Numbered from the stretch's first letter, positions 7,875 through 17,011 are shown. The stretch: 64,000 bases of DNA from CAZDYP01 sp964509505 (GCA_964509505.1 CAZDYP010000001.1:30001-94000), one strand, 5' to 3'. Made by a program: numbers and translations. The notes: a model not told the origin generated them from the sequence alone.

Positions 7875-8438
7875 ATGAGTGTGTTGACTGCTCCGCCTTC
7901 TGCGAAACTCATCACAGGCGAAGAGCTTTTGAAGATGGGCAACATCGGACCATGCGAATTGATTGATGGGAGGATCGTGATGGGTGAACCCACGGGTTTT
8001 GAACATGGACGCTTGGAAACTCGACTGGGCGGGAAGCTCGACGTGTTTGTGTCGCTACGCAAACTCGGTTGGGTGACGAGCGGTGAGGCAGGTGTTTACA
8101 CGCACCGCAATCCTGATTGGGTGCGCGGCGTGGATGTAGCGTTCATTTCACGAGCCCGTTTGCCGAGTGGTCCCACCTACAAATTTTTGGAGGTTGCGCC
8201 TGAGCTCATCGTAGAGGTGATGTCGCCCGATGACACCTGGACAGAAGTGCGCGCCAAACTCGCGGAGTATTTTGCGATTGGCGTGTTGTGGGTGTGGGTG
8301 GTCGCGCCGAAAGAGCGCGCCCTCATCGCGCATTATCCTAGCGGAGAGACCAAACGATTCGGTGAAGCCGATACGCTGCGCGGTGAAGGCATCCTGAATG
8401 GTTTCGTCCTGCCCATCGCCGAGTTGTTCGAGAGCTAA
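7875..8438 (+). CDS. Uma2 family endonuclease (DUF820)
   Basis: This 187-aa protein of the Uma2/DUF820 family has a PD-(D/E)XK-type nuclease fold and is very common in Cyanobacteria and Chloroflexota. Family features are the opening TGEELLKM, CELIDGRIV, VRGVDVAFIS with the acidic residue, APELIVEVMSPDDTW (the E-x-V core) and KLAEYFAIGVLWVWVV. The biological role of the family is not settled. It starts 35 bases after the ATPase gene and ends 2 bases before hisE, so it is part of the same transcript. Confidence 0.9.
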   Translation: MSVLTAPPSAKLITGEELLKMGNIGPCELIDGRIVMGEPTGFEHGRLETRLGGKLDVFVSLRKLGWVTSGEAGVYTHRNPDWVRGVDVAFISRARLPSGPTYKFLEVAPELIVEVMSPDDTWTEVRAKLAEYFAIGVLWVWVVAPKERALIAHYPSGETKRFGEADTLRGEGILNGFVLPIAELFES

Positions 8439-8440
8439 AC

Positions 8441-8731
8441 ATGAGTGACCCCGTGAACATCGTCCATGAATTGTCGCGCGTGATCCGCGCGCGCAAAGCG
8501 AATGCGCCCACAGGTTCATACACGGCGTCATTGTTTGCAAAGGGCGAGGATGAAATCGTGAAGAAGGTGGGTGAGGAAGCCATCGAGGTCATCGTCGCCG
8601 CGAAAGGGCAGGGGCGCGAGCGCATCGTTTCTGAGTCGGCGGACTTGATTTATCACTTGTTGGTGTTGCTGGCGGAGAAAGCGGTTGCTTGGGAGGAAGT
8701 GGAGGCGGAGTTGCGGCAGCGGATGCAGTGA
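8441..8731 (+). CDS. hisE: phosphoribosyl-ATP pyrophosphatase
   Basis: This enzyme releases pyrophosphate from PR-ATP, step two of histidine synthesis. The 96-aa all-alpha MazG-type protein has the expected SYTASLFAKGEDEIVKKVGE signature, followed by EVIVAAKGQG and the second acidic helix ESADLIYHLLVLLAEK. It is the last gene of the operon and is followed by a strong hairpin. Its separation from hisI by two unrelated genes is unusual. Confidence 0.95.
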   Translation: MSDPVNIVHELSRVIRARKANAPTGSYTASLFAKGEDEIVKKVGEEAIEVIVAAKGQGRERIVSESADLIYHLLVLLAEKAVAWEEVEAELRQRMQ

Positions 8732-8732
8732 A

Positions 8733-8757
8733 GGCTAAAAAGTAATGAGTGAAAAGT
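8733..8757 (+). repeat. short AAAGTAA-type repeat after hisE
   Basis: A short array with units AAAAAGTAATGAG and AAAAGTAAACG just after hisE. A similar A-rich array occurs at 36733-36766. It leads directly into the terminator hairpin. Confidence 0.5.
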
Positions 8758-8794
8758 AAACGAGCGATGCATAGAAGAAGCGCATCGCTCGTTT
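8758..8794 (+). terminator. hairpin terminator of the his operon
   Basis: A perfect 13-bp stem, AAACGAGCGATGC paired with GCATCGCTCGTTT around an 11-base loop, lies 26 bases after the hisE stop. The following sequence is T-rich (GTGTTTG) but not a clean U tract. It is the first strong hairpin after the operon. Confidence 0.7.
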
Positions 8795-8842
8795 GTGTTT
8801 GCCGTAAGGCATTTTGCTCACGCGCAGAAACAGTGCGACTGA

Positions 8843-8906
8843 AACCGCGCAGAAACGAAGTGCGCGAAGAAAAAGACCCCTTCGCGCGCTTCGCTTCTTT
8901 GCGGTT
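8843..8906. terminator. inverted repeat between convergent genes
   Basis: AACCGCGCAGAAACGAAG faces CTTCGCTTCTTTGCGGTT across an AAAAAGACCCC loop. It lies between the end of hisE (+) and the end of the delta-60 gene (-), so it probably stops transcription coming from the minus strand or from both sides. Confidence 0.5.
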
Positions 8907-8921
8907 ACTGAAGCGAGCATT

Positions 8922-9645
8922 TTACCTGCGGATGAGGGGCAGATAGATGAATCGCTTGTTAGCGGCTAACGTGGTGAGGGTAACGGAGTTCAGTTCGCGC
9001 ACTACCACAAAATCGTCGTCGCTGCCGTTGTTGCCGTAACCCACAATGGTCATGCGGTTGTTGGCGTCAATCGCCAACCCGCGCGCGACGCTGTGCGAGC
9101 CAACGGCGATGACCTCTTTGCCTTGATTGCCGAATGAGGCGTCGAGACGGTAGCCCGGCAGCGTGCCCGCGCTGTTGTCAAACTTGTAGCGCGCGAGGTA
9201 AATTTGCGAGGGCGTCGTGCGTTTGCCGCCAGCCACAACCAGCTTGCCATCGGGTTGCACTGCCAACGCATACGCGATGTCGTCGCCGCCAAAGTCCGTG
9301 AGGATGCGCGGCTCGCTGAACGTCTGACCACAGCCGCACACGCTGCCGTTGGCATTCAAGAACATCAGCGCGAAGTCGCCATTCGAATAGCCTGCAAGCG
9401 CGAGCTGGCCATCTTTCAGCACGGCGATGCTGTACGCTTCGTCGTTGCGCGGCAGATTGATTTCTTTGATGCCGTTCACGCCGAAGCTCGTGTCGAGCGC
9501 GCCGTTGGGTAAGTAGCGCACGACGACGAAATCTCCAGAGTGTCCACCCGCCACGACAATCTTGCCATCGGGTTGCAACGCCGCAGCGCGAGCTCATCGC
9601 AACGATCAAACCGCAAACGCCGAACACGAGCCGTTTTTTAGCCAT
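8922..9645 (-). pseudogene. frameshifted, shortened delta-60 repeat secreted protein
   Basis: An ATG at 9645 begins a plausible signal peptide, MAKKRLVFGVCGLIVAMSS. The reading frame then runs the wrong way into the repeats, while another frame carries the real protein: LQPDGKIVVAGG, LDTSFGVNG and VQPDGKLVVAGG are delta-60 repeats. The C-terminus is FIYLPLIRR, a tail shared with the giant protein at 17733. The repeats begin only about 20 codons after the signal peptide, so there appears to be both a deletion and a frameshift. An assembly or sequencing error is the main alternative. Confidence 0.7.
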
Positions 9646-9834
9646 TTTGCCTCTTTGCATCTGATCACGTTGTTACCGACCGTGGTTGATCAGCCTGAAG
9701 TGCACGCGGTAATGGCCTTTTAAAATTGGAGATGGTGATGCCAGCTTCCACATGGCGAGACCAGGACTGTCCAGCCGCGAGGGTGATGCGGTCATTGTCT
9801 ACCGGTCTCCTTTTGTTGAACGAACGACAGTTGT

Positions 9835-10086
9835 CTATGACCGCTCGACGACCTCGTGAATCTCGTCAGCGGCGAGGCCATGCGCCTCGCGGTGCACGCG
9901 CTCGGCGGCTTCTTTGTTCGGCGCCTCGACCAGACAGAAGATCGTCCCATTCTGCTCGTCAAACCAATACTTCAGATATTTGACGCCGTACTTGCTTTGC
10001 ACCTCAAGGTCTTTGAGGTGCGCGCCCGCGACCGCCGTTTCCGTCACGCCGGGCACGTGCTTGTGAACGTCCAGATACAGTGGCAT
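9835..10086 (-). CDS. DUF4242 (SCO4226-like) small protein
   Basis: An 83-aa protein of the DUF4242 family, which includes the nickel-binding Streptomyces SCO4226. The family pattern is PLYLDVHKHVPGVT, then KYGVKYLKYWFDEQNGTIFCLVEAP, then HREAHGLAADEIHEV. It forms a ferredoxin-like fold in known members, and the His residues are candidate metal ligands. The start at 10086 is fixed by AAAGGAGG just upstream; an ATG further 5' lacks such a site. It is monocistronic, with a good promoter at 10176-10204. Confidence 0.85.
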   Translation of the reverse strand: MPLYLDVHKHVPGVTETAVAGAHLKDLEVQSKYGVKYLKYWFDEQNGTIFCLVEAPNKEAAERVHREAHGLAADEIHEVVERS

Positions 10087-10126
10087 TGTCCCTCCTTTAC
10101 TTCCCGCCAATGAGTTTTCCGAGTGG

Positions 10127-10162
10127 AAAATCCTAAAAGATCTCTGAGACTTTTTAGGGTTT
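10127..10162. repeat. inverted repeat in the DUF4242 leader
   Basis: AATCCTAAAAGATCTC faces GAGACTTTTTAGGGTTT. It lies between the promoter and the start of the DUF4242 gene, so it would be in the mRNA leader. A related AGACCCTAAAG / CTTTAGAGTCT pair is at 33226-33263. Confidence 0.6.
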
Positions 10163-10175
10163 CACGGATGTCACC

Positions 10176-10204
10176 ATTAAAACACATTGCGTGCAGGTTG
10201 TCAT
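10176..10204 (-). promoter_or_regulatory. sigma70-like promoter for the DUF4242 gene
   Basis: On the minus strand ATGACA (10199-10204) and TTTAAT (10176-10181) are separated by 17 bases, each matching the consensus at 5 of 6 positions. Transcription would start near 10169, giving a leader of about 80 bases. The sequence to 10317 otherwise shows only a direct repeat of TTAGCTATTTTT. Confidence 0.5.
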
Positions 10205-10317
10205 CGGCTGAATTAGCTATTTTTTAGCTATTTTTATAGGCGTTACGCAGTGGGGAACATGTCACCGCGAAGATATGAAGCACGTGAAGAATTCTTAGGG
10301 TGATAGTGTGGAGATAG

Positions 10318-12867
10318 TTACTTGAGGGCTGTTTTGACCAAGCCTCTTTCCAGCGCCCACGAGGCGATTTGTGTGCGCGAATTGAAGCCCAGCTTATTGA
10401 GGATGTGCGCGACGTGCGCCATTACCGTATATTCGCTGAGGACGAGCGTCTCGGCGATCTCGCGGTTAGTTTGGCCCTGTGCGATGAGCGCTGCCACCTC
10501 GTGTTGGCGGGCGGTGAGGCCGTCGAAATGTTGTGGCTTGCTCTGTGACGTAGGGGGTGCAGGTGAGGCGTCGGCGGCTTGGGGTGTTTGAGGTTCACTG
10601 AGCGCGTAAGCCACGACTTGCTCCAGTGTCAGTGCTTGACCTTCGGCGTAATACCGCGCAAACGTCGTCGGCGTCAGTGCGGCGCGCGCAGCGGCGAGGT
10701 GGCGGTCGTAGCTGGAACGGAAGTGATCCTGAGGCGGCAAGACCTCATCCAACGGTAAGCCTACGACCTCGATTGCGCCGATGAGCTGCGCGGCGCGGCG
10801 TGCATCCTTGTATGTCAGCGCAACGCTACACAGGCTAGTGAGAATTAAGACGATGCCGACTTTTTCCCCTAGCTCATACCGCAAACGGAGACCCTCTCTT
10901 AGAAACGTGAGAGCCTGCTCAGGCTGTCGCTGTAACAGCGCGATGAAACCCAAATTTTGCAGCGCTTCGGCGACGCCGTCGTTGTAACCAATGGCGCGGT
11001 AGAGCGCAAGGCACTCTGTAAAATGGCGTTCAGCCTGTTCGTATAAGCCCTGCATCCAATAGATGTCGCCCAGCGAGCTGTGCGCGTCGGCTATCCCTTC
11101 GCGATCACCTGCCGCGCGCCGCAATGCCAAGGCTTCTTGCAAATATGTCGTCGCCGTCGGGTAATCGCGTGCGCTCATCGCCAAACGCCCCAAATCGCGC
11201 AAGGGACGACTGATGCCCCACGTGTCATCGAGTGCGCGGAAGATGACGAGGCTCTGCTCATAAAGCGTGCGGGCGCGGGTCAGGTCGCCTTGCCGCGCAC
11301 ACACGCGCCCCAAACGGTCAAGCGCGTAAGCATAGGTCCAGCGGTCGCCTACCTGCTCCGCTTTGACGATACATTGCTCGAATGAGCTGCGCGCTGCCTC
11401 GAGATCTCCCTGAGTCCACGTGATTGTGCCAAGTCCCAACAATGCCTGCGCATAAGCGCGTTGCCAGCCTGGGCCCCTGTTGGAGGCTGGTGTTTGATTG
11501 GCTCGTTGCACCATGCGTTCAAGCCAATGGCGACTATGCTGGAAGTCGCCGCGCAGCTCCCAATACCACCAAAGTACCGCCACCAGTCGCAGGCCGGCTT
11601 CGATGTTGTTTGAATCCAGCGCCCATGCCAGCGCCGCGTTGAAATTGCTGTCGTCGGAGCTGAACCGACCAACCCACACCTCTTTATCTGCCCCACGCAA
11701 ATGCGGCGCGGCTACTTCTATCGCCGTCACGCAATAATCCAGCTGGCGCGTACGCCAGGCGGTTTCCTCACCTGCCGCACGCAGCTGCTCCCACCCATAC
11801 TGCCGAATGGGTTCGAGCAACCGATAGCGCGCCTGTCCAAATTTTTCTCGCTCAACTACCAAGATCAACGACTTGTCAATCAGACGAGCGAGCAAATCGA
11901 GCACGTTTGTTTGGGTGACACTTTCATACGTGCAGCTGGCTTCGACGGCCTCTAGCGTGAAACTACCCACGAACACCGACAACCGTCGTAACAACACGCG
12001 CTCAGGTTCGGAGAGCAGCTCGTAGCTCCAATCCAGCGCCGCCCGCAACGTCTGATGACGGGGCACGGCGGCGCGTTGTCCATTGGTCAACAGATAGAAG
12101 ATGTCATCCAACCGCGCCGCAATTTGCTCAACCGCGAGCAACTTGGCGCGCGCCGCCGCCAACTCAATTGCCAACGGTAAGCCATCGAGCCGTTGGCAAA
12201 TCTGCGCTGCGGCCTGCGCGTTATGGGCATGCAATGTGAAGCTGGGCACAACCTCTTTGATGCGCGCCGCCAACAATTGGATGGTCTCGCATTGCGCTAA
12301 TTGCTCAAGGGAAAATTGAGTGGTGGGTGTGGGGAGTTGCAGCGGTGGAACTGACCAAACCGTTTCGCCTTGAATCATCAGAGCCTCGCGGCTGGTCGCC
12401 AGAATCCGCAGCCAAGGACAAGCGCGCAATAGAGCGTCAGTCAATGCCGCGCACGCGGCGATGACGTGTTCGCAGTTGTCCAACACCAACAACACTTCTT
12501 TGTGGCGCAGCGTGTGTGCCAACGTTTCGCGCAAGGGGCGCTCAGGTTGTTCGCGCACGGACAACACGGAGGCAATCGCTTGGGGTAGCAACGCGGGGTC
12601 GGAGAGGGCGGCGAGCTCGACCCACCACACGCCATCGGAGAAAGCGTCGAGCATGTCACTGGCGACGCGCAAGGCGAGGCGGGTCTTACCGATGCCGCCC
12701 GCGCCGGTCAGCGTCAAGAGGCGCGTTTGCGCGAGCAACTGCTTGACCTCGTGGATGGCTTGGGTACGGCCTATGAAGCTGGTGAGCTCGCTAGGGAGGC
12801 TGTGGGGTGGAGTGGCGTCTGCATGAAGTGTGTCCTCAGCGCGCGTATGAGTAAACTGTGTAACCAC
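10318..12867 (-). CDS. LuxR-type STAND ATPase transcriptional regulator
   Basis: An 849-aa signal-transducing ATPase. Walker A GAGGIGKTR is at about 55-63 and Walker B LLVLDNCEHV near 130, followed by an NB-ARC-like helical region (GLPLAIELAAARAK). A long run of TPR-like helices occupies about 430-720, and a C-terminal LuxR helix-turn-helix (LTARQHEVAALIAQGQTNRE) lies at about 780-835. It probably binds DNA after sensing a ligand or partner through the TPRs. The GTG start at 12867 is supported by CAGGAG upstream. It is divergent from the cyclase gene at 13121. The target genes are unknown. Confidence 0.9.
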   Translation of the reverse strand: MVTQFTHTRAEDTLHADATPPHSLPSELTSFIGRTQAIHEVKQLLAQTRLLTLTGAGGIGKTRLALRVASDMLDAFSDGVWWVELAALSDPALLPQAIASVLSVREQPERPLRETLAHTLRHKEVLLVLDNCEHVIAACAALTDALLRACPWLRILATSREALMIQGETVWSVPPLQLPTPTTQFSLEQLAQCETIQLLAARIKEVVPSFTLHAHNAQAAAQICQRLDGLPLAIELAAARAKLLAVEQIAARLDDIFYLLTNGQRAAVPRHQTLRAALDWSYELLSEPERVLLRRLSVFVGSFTLEAVEASCTYESVTQTNVLDLLARLIDKSLILVVEREKFGQARYRLLEPIRQYGWEQLRAAGEETAWRTRQLDYCVTAIEVAAPHLRGADKEVWVGRFSSDDSNFNAALAWALDSNNIEAGLRLVAVLWWYWELRGDFQHSRHWLERMVQRANQTPASNRGPGWQRAYAQALLGLGTITWTQGDLEAARSSFEQCIVKAEQVGDRWTYAYALDRLGRVCARQGDLTRARTLYEQSLVIFRALDDTWGISRPLRDLGRLAMSARDYPTATTYLQEALALRRAAGDREGIADAHSSLGDIYWMQGLYEQAERHFTECLALYRAIGYNDGVAEALQNLGFIALLQRQPEQALTFLREGLRLRYELGEKVGIVLILTSLCSVALTYKDARRAAQLIGAIEVVGLPLDEVLPPQDHFRSSYDRHLAAARAALTPTTFARYYAEGQALTLEQVVAYALSEPQTPQAADASPAPPTSQSKPQHFDGLTARQHEVAALIAQGQTNREIAETLVLSEYTVMAHVAHILNKLGFNSRTQIASWALERGLVKTALK

Positions 12868-13120
12868 GTCACTCCTGAGGATTGACGCAAGTGTTGAGAA
12901 GTAAGCCGATACACGAACGATAACCGAATTGAGGTTGAGAAATTTTACTACAACTGCGCGTTAGAGCAATAGTGTCCAACGAACTTTTATGATACGCTCT
13001 CAAATTTGTGCGGCAACGCGCGACGCGAGCTGCGTTTTGCCCGCGCCGTCTGTGCCGCCTATGGCGATTTTCAGAGGCGTGCTATGATTAGGCATATTCG
13101 TAGCAGAGGATTCCTGTCCG
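12868..13120. other. divergent intergenic region, nothing specific
   Basis: 253 bases between the LuxR-type regulator (-) and the cyclase gene (+). TATGAT-like -10 boxes occur near 12988 and 13083, but no convincing -35 partner. It must hold both promoters. I see no operator repeat. Confidence 0.4.
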
Positions 13121-16100
13121 ATGCGTCCTTTCATCCCTCATTTTATCCACCGCCAATTTGTCGCGCGGCGTCTGCAAGGTCGCTTCCACGCCGTCGCGCT
13201 CTTCGTTGATCTCTCTGGCTTCATGCCACTCACCGAAGCGCTGATGCAGCACGCAAAGGATGGCGCGGAAATTTTGACCGACGCGCTCAATCACATTTTC
13301 ACTCAGCTCGTGCATGAAGTCTATGCGCGCGGCGGCTTCATCTCCAATTTCGCGGGCGATGCGTTCACGGCGTTGTTTCCCTTGAATGCCAAGCAAGCGG
13401 CGCCACACGCGACACGCACTGCGTTCTTCGTGCAAGCGTTCTTTGCAAAGCATCATACCCTACATACGAAGTATGGCGCTTTCGAGTTGGGTGCGAAGTG
13501 CGGCCTCGCAGTGGGCGATGTTCAGTGGGGCATTCTCGGCGAGCAAGACCGCTACACCTATTTCTTTCGCGGCGAGGCAATAGATGCTTGCGCGACGGCG
13601 GAGCATCACGCAGAGCGCGGCGAGATTGTCGTAGAGCAAGCAGTGTGGTCACGGTTGGGCGACGCAGCGCAAACTGAACCGATACCCAACACGCCTTATC
13701 ACAAACTCGTCGCGGATCAAAACGCGTTGCCAACCAAGCGTATTCGCCCCCCAGTACTCAACCATGATACCCTCGCGCGCTTCGTCTTGCCCGAAATCAT
13801 TGACCTGACTGCGCCTGCGGAGTTCCGTGAGGTGTGCAGTATTTTTATCTCCATTGAACAAACCGCGAACCATGAGGACTTTCATGCGTTCATCATCATG
13901 CTCAGGGCGTTGGTTGCGCAACATGGCGGCTATTTCAATCGCTTGGACTTCGGCGATAAGGGTGCAGTGGTGTTGGTGTTGTTTGGCGCGCCCATCGCGC
14001 ATGAGAATGACATAGAACGTGCAGTGAATTTCTTGTTGGCTTTGCAACAGTCACCGATTGCGGTGCGTTGGCGTGCAGGCTTGACAGTCGGCGCGGCGTA
14101 TGCAGGCATCATGGGTGGCAGGGAGCGTTGTGAATATACGGCGATGGGCGATGTGGTGAACTTGGCAGCCCGTTTTATGACACAAGCGTCGTGGAGTGAT
14201 GTGTGGGTCAGTGAAGCCGTGCAGGAACGCTTGCGCCACACACATCACTGGGCGGCGATAGGCAGCTTCTCTTTCAAAGGCGTGAGCAAGCCGATACCCG
14301 TCTATCGCCTAACGGGACAACAGGAGCATGTCGCGCGCGAGTTTTACACAGGCGAGTTGGTGGGGCGCGAAGCAGAGCTCGTGCAGTTGGAAACATTTGT
14401 CCAACCGATCCTAGACCCGAAGGGTTTTGGAAACCCTTCGGGTCTCGCGCGGTTCGCCGGCATCTTGTACCTTTACGGCGAAGCGGGCATGGGCAAGGGC
14501 CGCCTCGCGCATGAGTTTCGGCAACGCCTGACGCGCGCTTATGCGGTCAGTTGGTTCGTCTGCCCCGCCGAAGAAATTTTGCGTCAATCGCTCAACCCCT
14601 TCAAGTATTTTCTCCGCAACTACTTCGGGCAATCGGTCACGCACACACCCGCCGAGAATCGTAAGCGCTTCGACGCGCAATTGCAAAGCGTCATCGCGCG
14701 CTTGCCCGCGGCTCATCCTGACACACCTATGCTGCGTCACGAGCTGGAGCGCACCCGCTCGTTCTTGGGCGCGTTGGTCAATTTGCATTGGGACGATTCG
14801 CTCTACGCGCAAGTCGAGCCGCAACTGCGCTTTGAGAACACGCTCGATGCGGTCAAGCAGTTGTTGAAGGCGGAGAGTTTGCTGCAACCCGTCGTTCTCG
14901 TCGTAGAAGACACGCACTGGCTCGACGCCGATTCGCAGGCGTTGCTCACCATGTTGACGCGCAACATCGCCGCGTATCCCATCGCCATCCTGTGCCTCAG
15001 TCGCTATCAAGACGATGGGCGTCCCTTCGCGTTGCCCGTCGCGCCAGAGACGCCGCAGCAAACGCTCGACTTGAATCGCCTATCGCCCGATGGCTTGCGT
15101 GCGTTGGCGTCGCAAACGCTACGAGGCGCGGTGAGCGCGGCGCTGGTGGATTTTCTGGCGGAGAAGACCAACGGCAACCCGTTCTTGGTCGAGCAATTGT
15201 GTCAGCATTTGCGCGAGCGCACGTGGCTCACAACTGATGCGACAGGCGCGTACACCTTGTTGGGAACTCACACCGCCGAAGTGCCAGTCACCATCGGCGC
15301 GGTGTTGATTGCGCGTCTCGACCGCTTGACGATGGAGGTCAAAGCGGTGGTGCAAACGGCGGCGGTGTTGGGGCGTGAGTTCGAAGCGCAAATTCTCTCG
15401 AGGATGTTGAGCGATGACGTGCGGGTGACGGAGAAAATCAAACAAGCAGAAACAGAGGCAATCTGGTCGGCGCTGAACGAGATTCGCTACATCTTCCGAC
15501 ATGCGCTGTTGCGTGATGCCGCTTATGATATGCAGCTGCGCGCCCGTTTGCGCGACTTGCATCGGCTGGCGGGCGAAGCGTTTGAGCAAGTGTATGCTGA
15601 TGACTTAGATAGCCATTACGCGGACTTGGCGTATCACTTTGAGCAAGCGCAAGTGACCATGAAGGCGTTGGTCTATTTGGGGCAAGCAGGCGACAGCGCG
15701 AAAGCGGATTACCATAATCAAGCGGCGTTGGATTTCTACGCGCGTCGGATGACGTTGATGGTTGAGACGGAACAACCGATGGGGTGGCGCATCGCCACAC
15801 GCCTGAAGCAAGGCGAGGTGTTGGAGCTCATCGGCAAATGGAACGAGGCAGATGCGACGTACCATGAAGCGTTGCAGTGGGCGGTGCAAGCTAATGAGCG
15901 TGAATGGCAAGCGCGGGCGCATTACGCGCTCTGCGAATTGTTGCGGCGTAGAGGCAAATACGTCGAGTCACTCGTCTCCGCTGAGCAAGCATTGGTCTTG
16001 TTTGCAGCAATAGGCAACTCACAAGGCTTAGCACAAACATTTGGCACATTCGGTACGATTGCACGACAGCAGGGTAATTATGCGCAGGCAATGCAATGGT

Positions 16101-17011
16101 ATGAGCGACAACTGAAACTCGGTGAAGCGTTGAACGATCAAGCGGGGATTGCGGCAGCGATGGGGAGCATGGGCAACGCCTATCAAGAGCAAGAGCAACA
16201 TACGCAAGCGCTGACTTGCCATGCGCATCGCCTGCGCTTCTGTGAAGGACTCGGTGACAAACGGGGTATCGCTTCGGTCTTGAGCAATTTGGGGAATGTG
16301 CATGTCAGTGCGGGCGATTACGCACAGGCACTGGCGTGCTATACGCGTGGTTTACAACTCAGCGAAGAACTTGGCGACAAGCGCGTGATAGCTGTGACCG
16401 TCGGTAATTTGGGTGTTGTGTCTGAGGACTTAGGCGATTACGAGCAAGCCATGACGTATTACACGCGCAGTTTGCAAATTGGCGAGGAACTTGGTAATCA
16501 ACGCACCATCTCGATTGCCATCGGCAATCAAGGGAACATCCATCAGTTCAAAGGCAATTATCCACAAGCGCTCGTTTGTTACGATCAGGCGTTGGCTATC
16601 GCCCAGACCATTGGACTGAGATATTATGTGGCTGGCTATTTAATTGAAAAGGCTAGAGTCTTATTCAAACTGAACCAGCTGTCCGAAGCGCAGCGGATGG
16701 CTCAAGAGGGACTGACGCTTGCCAGAGCAGTCAATTTTCCTGACTACATTTTCAAAGGGCAGGTCTTGGCGACGAGCATTGCGTGGGCGCAAGGACAACG
16801 CATCGAAGCCACGCAACAATTGAGCGAACTCTTGGCGCAAACGCAAGCAAGTGGTGAGCAAGCGGACCTGCATTATGAGTTGTGGCACATGGCAGGCACA
16901 GAGGCGCATCGCGCGCAGGCGCTGGCTCTGTATCAGGCGTTGTTGCAACGCACGCCGAAGTTTGAGTGGAAGCAAAGGGTAGAGGAGTTGCAAGTGGCGA
17001 ATAGCGAATAG
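13121..17011 (+). CDS. double class III cyclase domain / AAA ATPase / TPR protein
   Basis: A 1296-aa signalling protein. Cyclase-like domain 1 (about 20-200) keeps the metal Asp residues in ALFVDLSGFMPLTE and NFAGDAFTALF but has AIDACATAEHHA where Asn/Arg are expected. Domain 2 (about 235-390) has lost the first Asp (CSIFISIEQTA) but keeps AMGDVVNLAARFM with Asn and Arg. An ATPase follows with Walker A GEAGMGKGR at about 453 and VVEDTHWLD near 595, then TPR repeats from about 830 to 1270. Residues 432-441 are encoded by an inserted palindrome. The last codons and TAG lie in a heptamer array. AGAGGA precedes the ATG. Confidence 0.9.
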   Translation: MRPFIPHFIHRQFVARRLQGRFHAVALFVDLSGFMPLTEALMQHAKDGAEILTDALNHIFTQLVHEVYARGGFISNFAGDAFTALFPLNAKQAAPHATRTAFFVQAFFAKHHTLHTKYGAFELGAKCGLAVGDVQWGILGEQDRYTYFFRGEAIDACATAEHHAERGEIVVEQAVWSRLGDAAQTEPIPNTPYHKLVADQNALPTKRIRPPVLNHDTLARFVLPEIIDLTAPAEFREVCSIFISIEQTANHEDFHAFIIMLRALVAQHGGYFNRLDFGDKGAVVLVLFGAPIAHENDIERAVNFLLALQQSPIAVRWRAGLTVGAAYAGIMGGRERCEYTAMGDVVNLAARFMTQASWSDVWVSEAVQERLRHTHHWAAIGSFSFKGVSKPIPVYRLTGQQEHVAREFYTGELVGREAELVQLETFVQPILDPKGFGNPSGLARFAGILYLYGEAGMGKGRLAHEFRQRLTRAYAVSWFVCPAEEILRQSLNPFKYFLRNYFGQSVTHTPAENRKRFDAQLQSVIARLPAAHPDTPMLRHELERTRSFLGALVNLHWDDSLYAQVEPQLRFENTLDAVKQLLKAESLLQPVVLVVEDTHWLDADSQALLTMLTRNIAAYPIAILCLSRYQDDGRPFALPVAPETPQQTLDLNRLSPDGLRALASQTLRGAVSAALVDFLAEKTNGNPFLVEQLCQHLRERTWLTTDATGAYTLLGTHTAEVPVTIGAVLIARLDRLTMEVKAVVQTAAVLGREFEAQILSRMLSDDVRVTEKIKQAETEAIWSALNEIRYIFRHALLRDAAYDMQLRARLRDLHRLAGEAFEQVYADDLDSHYADLAYHFEQAQVTMKALVYLGQAGDSAKADYHNQAALDFYARRMTLMVETEQPMGWRIATRLKQGEVLELIGKWNEADATYHEALQWAVQANEREWQARAHYALCELLRRRGKYVESLVSAEQALVLFAAIGNSQGLAQTFGTFGTIARQQGNYAQAMQWYERQLKLGEALNDQAGIAAAMGSMGNAYQEQEQHTQALTCHAHRLRFCEGLGDKRGIASVLSNLGNVHVSAGDYAQALACYTRGLQLSEELGDKRVIAVTVGNLGVVSEDLGDYEQAMTYYTRSLQIGEELGNQRTISIAIGNQGNIHQFKGNYPQALVCYDQALAIAQTIGLRYYVAGYLIEKARVLFKLNQLSEAQRMAQEGLTLARAVNFPDYIFKGQVLATSIAWAQGQRIEATQQLSELLAQTQASGEQADLHYELWHMAGTEAHRAQALALYQALLQRTPKFEWKQRVEELQVANSE
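14413..14445. repeat. perfect palindrome inserted in frame in a coding region
   Basis: AGACCCGAAGGGTTT and its exact complement flank TGG, giving a 33-bp palindrome that adds exactly 11 codons' worth of sequence (peptide DPKGFGNPSG) between cyclase domain 2 and the ATPase domain. Elements of this kind are normally intergenic. No second copy is present in the window. Confidence 0.85.
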
